Source: Enterococcus ureasiticus
GTDB taxonomy: Bacteria > Bacillota > Bacilli > Lactobacillales > Enterococcaceae
DNA: 64,000 nt
Reading direction: 5' to 3'
Assembly (NCBI RefSeq): GCF_001730285.1
Contig: NZ_MIJZ01000012.1
Location: 186,001 to 250,000, forward strand
Positions 57,583 through 64,000 of this stretch are shown here, piece after piece (the first letter of the stretch is position 1; each line of letters starts with the position of its first letter). Under the pieces are notes generated by a model, which saw nothing but the letters and a program-made list of their open reading frames with translations, searched no databases and was not told where the DNA came from. A program made the translations under genes and the position numbers.

Positions 57583-58512
57583 TTATTCTGCTGCTTTTTC
57601 TGTATATTCTTCAACTGTATCGTAATTTTTGTCATCAGCTTCTACATAGCCTTTGTGTCCCCACATCGCCATCGCTTCTGCCCCTTCTGAATCTTTAGGC
57701 ATTGCTAAGAAAATGTCTTTGACTTTCGCCTGTAATTCGTTGTCCATTTTAGGCTGAACGGCGATTGCATCATTTGGAATATTCCCTTTTGTTAAATATA
57801 AGACTTTTAAGTCTTTAAACAAGTCGTCTTTTTCAAATTTTGAGGCAAACACGTTGCGTGCTCCTTCAAAAACGAAACAAGCATCTTGCTGACCATTTAA
57901 AACGGCTGTGATTTCACTTGGGATGTCATTAACAGTTGTTAACGTAACGTCTTTTGTCGGATCGACTCCAGCTTCTTTCATTTCAACCACAGGATAAATA
58001 TAGCCACTGGCTGAATTCGGACTTAAACTAGCGATTTTTTTGCCTTTTAAGTCTTTTAATGAATTGATTCCGCTATCTGCTCTTACAAGAACCTCGCCTT
58101 TAAATGTACTAGATAGTTTGTTCGCTTCTGGTTTTCCTGTTTCACGGTTATACGCTCCCAGTTCAGAAGATAAAATCGCTGTTGCCGCTTTTTGATTGCG
58201 TGCTTGAACATATGCTGATGGTGGCATGATCCCGATATCTACTTTACCAGATGCCATTGCTTCAACGATTGTTGAGTAATCCGTCGCCAAAGTAACATTG
58301 ACATCACGACCTAATTTTTCTGATAAATATTTTGCGAAAGGTTTCGCTTTTGCTTCCATTGAACCATCATTGTTGGTTGGAACAAATTGTAATTCTAGTG
58401 GTTTCGTATCATCCGCGGCTTTCTTATCGCCACTTGACCCACATCCTGTAAGTAACCCAACACTCAAACCAATAACAGACAGCAACCCTAACAATTTCGT
58501 TCTTTTTTTCAC
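57583..58512 (-). CDS. phnD: Phosphonate-type substrate-binding lipoprotein PhnD
   Basis: A 309-residue lipoprotein, with lipobox LLTGC near residue 24 and a PhnD fold: FVPTNNDGSMEAKAKPFA, GKVDIGIMPPSAYV and FVFEGARNVF. It captures the ligand outside the cell and hands it to PhnCE. I start at GTG 58512, nine bases after AAGGG; the ATG three codons earlier sits directly on that site. It is the first gene of the operon. Ligand specificity cannot be read from the sequence. Confidence 0.9.
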   Translation of the reverse strand: MKKRTKLLGLLSVIGLSVGLLTGCGSSGDKKAADDTKPLELQFVPTNNDGSMEAKAKPFAKYLSEKLGRDVNVTLATDYSTIVEAMASGKVDIGIMPPSAYVQARNQKAATAILSSELGAYNRETGKPEANKLSSTFKGEVLVRADSGINSLKDLKGKKIASLSPNSASGYIYPVVEMKEAGVDPTKDVTLTTVNDIPSEITAVLNGQQDACFVFEGARNVFASKFEKDDLFKDLKVLYLTKGNIPNDAIAVQPKMDNELQAKVKDIFLAMPKDSEGAEAMAMWGHKGYVEADDKNYDTVEEYTEKAAE

Positions 58513-58578
58513 TTTTTCCATCCCTTCACATTTCGATATTCCTAAAGTTGAAATCAGTCTCATACTCTAGCTATATCC

Positions 58579-58632
58579 ATTGTATTTTAGTGGTGTAAAT
58601 TTATCATAATAATGGAGTAAATATTGTGTAAA
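58579..58632 (-). promoter_or_regulatory. phnD promoter with four PhoP-like 11-bp repeats
   Basis: Read on the minus strand, TTTACAC-AATA, TTTACTC-CATT, ATTATGA-TAAA and TTTACAC follow each other with an exact 11-bp period (58632 down to 58593). This matches the layout of Bacillus PhoP boxes (TT(A/T/C)ACA every 11 bp). A -10 box TACAAT (58584-58579) follows eight bases later. Phosphate-starvation control is inferred. Confidence 0.62.
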
Positions 58633-59210
58633 TTTTCTGAAATCCACTTCATTATCATTTATGTAGAACCGTGATTCAATCGTTTGTTACATTCAGTAAA
58701 TTTCACTGTTTTTATCATTAAAAATGAATGTACCAAACTAAATTTAGTATAGCATAAATCCAAGTTTTTTCTAGACCAGTTTTCATTTTCCGCTTATTTT
58801 ATTCTCATTTAAATTTTTATAAAAAAGCGATTGAAACCTTTACTGTATGATTATTTCAATGTTTTTTTACTAATGTTTATTGGCTAATTATAGACAATTG
58901 TTGTTATGCTTTCATCTTATTTTCTCTTCTTTCGATAGTAAATTGTTAACCGAGTTTGTCCTCTACAAAAATCAGCTATTTTTTGTACTAAAATTAATAT
59001 ATACTACTCATATTAGCTTTATTTCAGATAGCTTTTTCAATGATTCATCAGTATTCTCAAGTAATTTACAGATACGTTTTTCATTGTAAGACGACTATCG
59101 GATAACTGTTTATAGAAATAATTATGTGTCTAGTGACCGAATAAAACCTCGTGAACAGCAACATGATTTGTTTTTTATAATATTTTTTCAACATTGGTGA
59201 ATTAAAAATA
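58633..59210. other. AT-rich divergent gap
   Basis: About 580 bases, 75% or so A+T by eye. There is no gene, repeat or RNA that I can support. It contains the upstream region of the secreted-protein gene at 59223. Confidence 0.35.
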
Positions 59211-59222
59211 AGGAGGATATTG

Positions 59223-59702
59223 ATGAAAAATTTAAAAAAATTATTTATCGTTAGTGCAATGCTAGTATTTTTTGGTACGTTCTTTTCTAGCTATGCAACT
59301 GCCGAGAAAGCAGAATCACCGCGTTCAGGCGCCTATACTTCAACTACAACATTCTTGTCAAACCTTGATATGAAAATTGAAGATAAAATATATACAGGTA
59401 AAATGAATGATCTATCATTAAATGTGGATGCAGAATCATTTACACTAACATTCAAATTAAACAATGAAACTCATGTCTTTAAAGGAAAAATAGACCCAAT
59501 TAAATCTGCCTTCAAGGCTTGTGACCGTTACTTAATCGATACAATCGATGACCAAAAAGTTGGTACACATATCGTGTTTGACATTTTCCATTATTCTGGT
59601 TCTAATTATAGAAGCTTCCAAGCTCATACCAGTACAAATGCTAAAACAATCGCAGGAGCAGATGTAAACTTAAGAACAAGTGGCGCTTTATACAAAAAAT
59701 AA
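59223..59702 (+). CDS. Secreted protein of unknown function
   Basis: A 159-residue protein with a signal peptide (about 1-28, cleavage near ATA-EKA) and a beta-rich mature part of about 130 residues. The mature part contains TGKMNDLSLNVDAESFTLTF, two cysteines at most and no wall anchor. I do not recognise the family. ATG 59223 follows AGGAGG at six bases; the TTG three bases earlier is less likely. It has its own terminator. Confidence 0.75.
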   Translation: MKNLKKLFIVSAMLVFFGTFFSSYATAEKAESPRSGAYTSTTTFLSNLDMKIEDKIYTGKMNDLSLNVDAESFTLTFKLNNETHVFKGKIDPIKSAFKACDRYLIDTIDDQKVGTHIVFDIFHYSGSNYRSFQAHTSTNAKTIAGADVNLRTSGALYKK

Positions 59703-59741
59703 TAATCATTTTCTTTGCCAATGTTGAAAATGACTACAACT

Positions 59742-59789
59742 AAAAAAGGTGTTCAGAACAAGAATCTATTGTTCTGGACACCTTTTTTA
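59742..59789. terminator. Bidirectional terminator
   Basis: AAAAAAGGTGTTCAGAACA and TGTTCTGGACACCTTTTTT (one G-T pair) form a long stem between the secreted-protein gene and the iron operon. Confidence 0.9.
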
Positions 59790-59797
59790 GCATTGAC

Positions 59798-60805
59798 TTA
59801 TTTTTCTGGATACATTTGATCTGCTAATTTCTCGATTCCATCTAACGATTGATAGCCATAACCAAACATATAATTATAATCGACCGCATAAACTTTTTTA
59901 TTTTTAATAGCTTTCATACTTGATAATTTTTGATTTTTCAACACAGCATCAATCATTTTTTCACCAGAGATGCCATCTTTCATCGTGCCCCAATCTGCAA
60001 CGATCAAAACGTCAGGATCCGTTTCAATCAATTTTTCTACGCTGACTTCGCCTTTTTCATCTTTGAAAATATTGTCTAGTTTCACCATTTTGAAAATATC
60101 ATTGAAAAATGTTTCGTTGTGGGCAGGATAAACATATAATTCTGCTGGATCCGCTGTATGAAGATACGCAAAAGTTTGATCCTCTTTGATTTTAGCTAAT
60201 TTTTTATCCACCTTTGCTTGGCGTTCTTTCAACTCTGATTTAAATGCATCTGCTTTGTCCGATACGTTAAAAACTTTGCCTAGGTTATCGATATCATCAT
60301 AAACAGAGTCAAACGTACCGCCTGTTACAGAAGAGTTCAAGACGAAGGTTTTGATCCCCATTTCATTAAGCGTATCAACTGTGCCGATCCCCCAGTCTTG
60401 GTTATCAAACAACCCACCGCGTCCGTATGCCAAATCTGGATCAACACTTAACGCCATTTCTTTGCCGATATAGTCCGTCGATAAATGATTCAATTCATTA
60501 AACTCTTTTTCGACTGCTTTATCAGGTTCACCAAATACTGCACCCACACCAACTATTTTATCTTTTAAGCCAAGATGCAGTAATAATTCTGCAGCAGGTT
60601 GCGTATTTGCTAAGACTTTTTCTGGTACTTTATCAAAAGTTTGTTCTTTCTTTTGCCAACTTTCTGCACCTTCCGCTTTAGAAAAATTTTGAACCGTTAC
60701 AGGATAGCCTTCACTTTGATTTTTTTCAGCAGCCTTTTGCTCTTTTTGACCGCAACCTGTTACTAACGTTAAACCTAATAAACTAATAATAAGTGCTTTT
60801 TTCAT
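59798..60805 (-). CDS. Iron/siderophore ABC substrate-binding lipoprotein
   Basis: A 335-residue lipoprotein (lipobox VTGC at about 15-18) with two lobes of the FepB/BtuF type: PEKVLANTQPAAELLLHLG, DLAYGRGGLF and DPDVLIVADWG. It binds a ferric chelate or heme outside the cell. It is the last gene of the Fur-box operon, so it may also be expressed from processing products. The ligand is not readable from sequence. Confidence 0.88.
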   Translation of the reverse strand: MKKALIISLLGLTLVTGCGQKEQKAAEKNQSEGYPVTVQNFSKAEGAESWQKKEQTFDKVPEKVLANTQPAAELLLHLGLKDKIVGVGAVFGEPDKAVEKEFNELNHLSTDYIGKEMALSVDPDLAYGRGGLFDNQDWGIGTVDTLNEMGIKTFVLNSSVTGGTFDSVYDDIDNLGKVFNVSDKADAFKSELKERQAKVDKKLAKIKEDQTFAYLHTADPAELYVYPAHNETFFNDIFKMVKLDNIFKDEKGEVSVEKLIETDPDVLIVADWGTMKDGISGEKMIDAVLKNQKLSSMKAIKNKKVYAVDYNYMFGYGYQSLDGIEKLADQMYPEK

Positions 60806-60844
60806 TTTTTTCGCTTCCTCTACATATATATTTAAATCTCGTGA

Positions 60845-61609
60845 CTAGTCCAATGAATAGGCAAATCCTAAACGATGAGTCACTGGATTTTGATAAATCG
60901 TACATTTAACGCCATAAATCTCTTCGATCAACTCGGCCGTAAATAAGTCCGCGGGTTTGCCTTCAGCAATAATTTTTCCTGCTTTCATCGCATAAATATA
61001 ATCACAATAATGTGCAGCTAGCTCTAAATCATGAAGGGCCGCTAAAACACCGATTCCAAGATTTTTTACACAGTTCAATATTTCAAGTTGATAACGGATG
61101 TCCAAATGATTGGTTGGCTCATCCAAAATCATATAACTAGGTTGTTGCGCAATCGTTCGAGCTAAGATTACTCGTTGTTTTTCACCACCAGATAAGGACA
61201 AAAAACTTCGATCAGAATAACTGGTCAAATTTGTCTTAGCCAACGCATCCATCACAATCTCAATGTCTTCTTGTGTATCTGATTCTAATAACTTCTTATG
61301 AGGTGTTCGGCCTAATAAAACCATTTGAAAAACGCTTAGATCAAAATTCAGTTCATTAAATTGATTTACTACACCTAACTTTTGAGCCACTTTCTTTTCG
61401 GAAACAGCTAAAAGGTCCAACTCATCTAAAAATACACGACCAGCTTGTGGTTTGATTCCTTTATAGATCCCTTTGAGCATCGTTGATTTTCCACAGCCAT
61501 TGGCTCCGATGATCCCCACAAATTGTTTCTTTTGTGTTTGAAAAGAGATGCTTTTAACAATCGATTCTTGTCCGATCATGATGTCTAAGTCTTTTACAGT
61601 TAATTCCAT
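60845..61609 (-). CDS. Iron/siderophore ABC ATPase (FecE type)
   Basis: A 254-residue ATPase with Walker A GANGCGKST, signature LSGGEKQR, Walker B YMILDEPTNHLD and the switch histidine in ALHDLELA. It powers the FecCD-type permease encoded two bases upstream of it. Confidence 0.92.
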   Translation of the reverse strand: MELTVKDLDIMIGQESIVKSISFQTQKKQFVGIIGANGCGKSTMLKGIYKGIKPQAGRVFLDELDLLAVSEKKVAQKLGVVNQFNELNFDLSVFQMVLLGRTPHKKLLESDTQEDIEIVMDALAKTNLTSYSDRSFLSLSGGEKQRVILARTIAQQPSYMILDEPTNHLDIRYQLEILNCVKNLGIGVLAALHDLELAAHYCDYIYAMKAGKIIAEGKPADLFTAELIEEIYGVKCTIYQNPVTHRLGFAYSLD

Positions 61610-61611
61610 TG

Positions 61612-62703
61612 TTAGCCTCCGAAATTGTAGCCTTTTTTGACAATAATATAGATAAATAACGGTGCACCGATCACAGACGTGATAATCCCTATCGGCAGTT
61701 CAACACTTGGAATTAAGACTCTTGAAAGCAAATCAGCCCAAATCATAAAAAGAGAACCTGATAAAGCTACGATCGGTAGCAAACGTTTATGATCTGACCC
61801 AATCAAGCCACGAACGATATGCGGAATGATCAATCCCACAAAACCGATCATGCCAGAATAGGCCACGATCACACCCGTTAAAAGAGCAGCCAAAAGTAAA
61901 TACAATTGACGATATTTACTCAAAGGAACACCTAACGTCACAGCCGATTCATCGCCTAACAGCATCACATTCAAGATACGATGTTGAAATAAGAAGAAGC
62001 TAGTGATCACAATAACAGTGATCGATAAAACGGCCAGCTTATTCCAACTAGCAGAAGCCAAGCTCCCCATCGCCCAAAATGTCACGGTCTTCATCCCTTC
62101 CGCATTATTGGCAAGATACACAATAAAACTCGAAATCGAACTGCAAAGAGCGCCGATCACTGAACCCGATAAAACCAATTTAACTGACGTCATCCGACCA
62201 CCGATCCCTGATAAAACAAGGACTCCAAACGCCGCTGCCATCGCACCGACAAACGCACCAAAAGCCAGTCCAAATTGAGAAAAAATACTCCCTGTACCAA
62301 ACCCAACCAAAATCGCAAAGGTCGCACCAAGTGAAGCACCCGAAGAAATCCCTAAAATATAAGGATCAGCTAGAGGATTTTGAACAACTGCCTGCATCAC
62401 AGCACCCGTTATTGCCAAACCCATCCCTACAAAAACAGCTAAGATCACTCTTGGCGTTCGAACGAACCAAATAATATTGACCGCTGAATTACTAGTGATC
62501 CCATCAAGCGATCCAAATCTACCACCAGATAGTTTAGTTAAGAGAATCTGAAATACATCTTCCATCGAAATATTCGCTTGCCCATTGATCAAAGAGTAAA
62601 CGATCGAAAAGAAGATAAGCACCACTAATAATAAAAGAATCAACGGAAAAACATGCTGACTTTTAGTTTTGGTTCTTATATCACTTGCCTTGATTGCTTG
62701 CAA
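61612..62703 (-). CDS. Iron/siderophore ABC permease (FecCD type)
   Basis: A 363-residue permease with about ten helices, including RTPRVILAVFVGMGLAITGA, NPLADPYILGISSGASLGA and GLIIPHIVRGLIGSDHKRLLP, hallmark stretches of the FecCD family. A TTG start follows AGGAGG at nine bases. A single permease gene suggests a homodimer, as in BtuC. Confidence 0.92.
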   Translation of the reverse strand: MQAIKASDIRTKTKSQHVFPLILLLLVVLIFFSIVYSLINGQANISMEDVFQILLTKLSGGRFGSLDGITSNSAVNIIWFVRTPRVILAVFVGMGLAITGAVMQAVVQNPLADPYILGISSGASLGATFAILVGFGTGSIFSQFGLAFGAFVGAMAAAFGVLVLSGIGGRMTSVKLVLSGSVIGALCSSISSFIVYLANNAEGMKTVTFWAMGSLASASWNKLAVLSITVIVITSFFLFQHRILNVMLLGDESAVTLGVPLSKYRQLYLLLAALLTGVIVAYSGMIGFVGLIIPHIVRGLIGSDHKRLLPIVALSGSLFMIWADLLSRVLIPSVELPIGIITSVIGAPLFIYIIVKKGYNFGG

Positions 62704-62729
62704 AAAAATACGCCTCCTGTGTATCTGAA

Positions 62730-63356
62730 CTACTCATTACTTTCACTCATTTTTTTTAATTTATCAGACAGTTGAGCTGTCCAATGTTCCAACGGCTTTC
62801 TGCGACTTGTCGGAATTTTCATTTTTTCATCTATTGCGCTGATATCAAGTAACCCGATAATTTGTCGATCCGCTGCCACTCCAACTGCCTCTTTGAATAT
62901 TTCGTCAAAGATTACTGGAATCGTACGCCAAGTAACACCAATTTGTTTTGACCAAGCTGCTAATTGAAAGTTTTGGATAAACGCTGAAACGGCGCCAATT
63001 GCTTCCAAGTTCAATTTTTCACTTTCATGCTTAGGCGCTGTGACAATCAATGTTAAGGGAACATCCAGAAAATAATCACGGGTTCTTTTTTTAGCTGTTT
63101 CTAGATTTTGCTGATCGTAACGTGCCCACGTGTCTAATCGGTCATAGCTTGCCATGACTTTTTCTACGAATAACTGACGGTCTTGTGTCGTCTTGACGAT
63201 AATGACTTCCCACGGCTCTTCTTTCGAATGATAGGGGGCATAACTGGAACTTGTTAATAGTTCATCTATAACTTCCATAGAGATCGCTTGATCCGATAAT
63301 GTCCGAATCGTTCGGCGCGCTCTAATGACTTGTTCAATTGAATCAATGTCCATCAT
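62730..63356 (-). CDS. Nitroreductase heading the iron operon
   Basis: A 208-residue FMN nitroreductase-fold protein with IRARRTIRTLSD near the start, SYAPYHSKEEPWEVI, and AIGAVSAFIQNFQLAAW. It lies first in the iron-uptake operon, directly behind a Fur box. A role in reducing the ferric chelate to free the iron is plausible but unproven. Two ATG codons follow GGAG; the second (63353) is also possible. Confidence 0.87.
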   Translation of the reverse strand: MMDIDSIEQVIRARRTIRTLSDQAISMEVIDELLTSSSYAPYHSKEEPWEVIIVKTTQDRQLFVEKVMASYDRLDTWARYDQQNLETAKKRTRDYFLDVPLTLIVTAPKHESEKLNLEAIGAVSAFIQNFQLAAWSKQIGVTWRTIPVIFDEIFKEAVGVAADRQIIGLLDISAIDEKMKIPTSRRKPLEHWTAQLSDKLKKMSESNE

Positions 63357-63420
63357 TTTTCTCCTATTCTTTTATCATTTTATGCTTGATAGAGCTGTAG
63401 AATAAAACTTCACATCCGTT

Positions 63421-63439
63421 GACAATGAAAATCATTCTC
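63421..63439. promoter_or_regulatory. Fur box
   Basis: GACAATGAAAATCATTCTC matches the classic 19-bp Fur consensus at 16 of 19 positions. It is about 65 bases upstream of the nitroreductase start and controls the operon down to the binding-protein gene. Confidence 0.85.
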
Positions 63440-63506
63440 AATTAGAAATTAAGAGTACCATTCCACTATTTTTTTTGCAAGTCTATTTTCTATTTTTACA
63501 ACAAAA

Positions 63507-63549
63507 AAGCCGTAGATAAAATCATTCCACATGATTTTATCTACGGCTT
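63507..63549 (-). terminator. Terminator of the DUF308 gene
   Basis: AAGCCGTAGATAAAATCAT and its exact complement form a 19-bp stem, followed on the minus strand by TTTTTTGT. Confidence 0.92.
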
Positions 63550-63568
63550 AAATTTTATCCATTCACTT

Positions 63569-64000
63569 TTAATTGATTTTACGCAATTGGAAGTAAGAAA
63601 CGATTTCGCCAATTCCCATAAAAATCAAAATACCACCAAATAATTGGAAAAGTACTAGCAAACTACTAAATGGATTAAATGTTAAAACCAATCCAGCAAT
63701 AATCAAAATTACACTGTAAATCAGCATCGGCAACCAGCTAACATTGACATATGTGCGTAAATTGAATGATTGAATAGCACGAGTGACCCCAACAATCACG
63801 ATCACTAAACCTAGGAAAATCGGTAAAATACTTACGATTCCTTTTGCAAAAACAAGCACGATGCCCGCAATCACTAGTAAAACAATTCCACCAAGAAAAC
63901 TCATTCCATAAGTTCCAGTTGCTTTTTTGACTTTAAAACCATCATAAAGATTTAATACACCCATAATTGCAATATAAGCAGATATAAAATAGACAGCTAA
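63569..64000 (-). CDS. DUF308/HdeD-type membrane protein, 5' end outside window
   Basis: At least 143 residues with hydrophobic segments in pairs: GGIVLLVIAGIVLVFAKG, LPIFLGLVIVIVGVTRAIQSF, MLIYSVILIIAGLVLTFNPF and LLVLFQLFGGILIFMGIGEI. This is the pattern of HdeD-like DUF308 proteins, usually about 170-190 residues. The frame remains open, and clearly membrane-like, upstream of the ATG at 63964 to the window edge, so that ATG is an internal methionine and the true start is beyond 64000. Confidence 0.83.
   Translation of the reverse strand, partial: LAVYFISAYIAIMGVLNLYDGFKVKKATGTYGMSFLGGIVLLVIAGIVLVFAKGIVSILPIFLGLVIVIVGVTRAIQSFNLRTYVNVSWLPMLIYSVILIIAGLVLTFNPFSSLLVLFQLFGGILIFMGIGEIVSYFQLRKIN

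Overview
This window looks like a chromosomal stretch of a low-GC Gram-positive lactic acid bacterium, most probably an Enterococcus (inference). The reasons are AT-rich DNA with strong AGGAGG-type ribosome sites, an LPXTG-anchored surface protein, an Mga/AtxA-type regulator, a PTS permease with 6-phospho-beta-glucosidases, a butanediol dehydrogenase, a Fst/par-type toxin-antitoxin relic and CcpA-type cre sequences. I see no rRNA, tRNA, prophage, complete insertion sequence or CRISPR array. The protein on the right edge runs out of the window.

Layout. 0-8 kb: ThrE-like exporter half, a 1510-residue wall-anchored protein with ten alternating Cna-B modules, 1.5 kb of decayed DNA, and a stress-type short-chain dehydrogenase. 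8-14 kb: lemA and a TPM-domain gene behind an unusual repeat array, then a PTS EIIC, its GntR/HutC regulator and a GH1 glycosidase. All three of the latter have the same GTATAGAC operator on the -35 box. 14-20 kb: a potassium channel, two small proteins, a VOC dioxygenase-like/nitroreductase pair, a DUF1304/nitroreductase pair divergent from an ArsR-type regulator, and an MDR oxidoreductase. 20-24 kb: a MacB/LolD-type ABC exporter and a glycerate kinase. 23.6-31.5 kb: a complete kdpFABCDE potassium-uptake operon, including the 26-residue kdpF. 31.6-31.9 kb: a par/Fst type I toxin-antitoxin locus whose toxin reading frame is broken. 32-46 kb: glutathione peroxidase, an AraC regulator fused to a GH39-like domain facing an operon of M20 peptidase, MFS transporter and second M20 enzyme, an Mga-like regulator, cardiolipin synthase, and a second M20 operon with YitT and an unassigned permease. 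46-52 kb: MFS transporter, an atypical FAD oxidoreductase, butanediol dehydrogenase, a second GH1 enzyme and a LysM protein. 52-58.6 kb: a phosphonate-type ABC importer (phnDCEE) followed by two cytosolic 5'-nucleotidase-like phosphoesterases, preceded by four 11-bp repeats resembling PhoP boxes. 59-64 kb: an unknown secreted protein, a Fur-box-controlled iron/siderophore ABC importer with a nitroreductase, and a partial DUF308 membrane protein.

How the parts work together. Most operons pair an importer with the enzymes that use its cargo, and carry a readable control signal. Examples are HutC operators plus a cre for the beta-glucoside genes, KdpE-like repeats for kdp, PhoP-like repeats for the phn/nucleotidase genes, and a Fur box for iron uptake. 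Positions, motifs and spacings were read by eye. Family names rest on recognisable motifs, and no database search was run.
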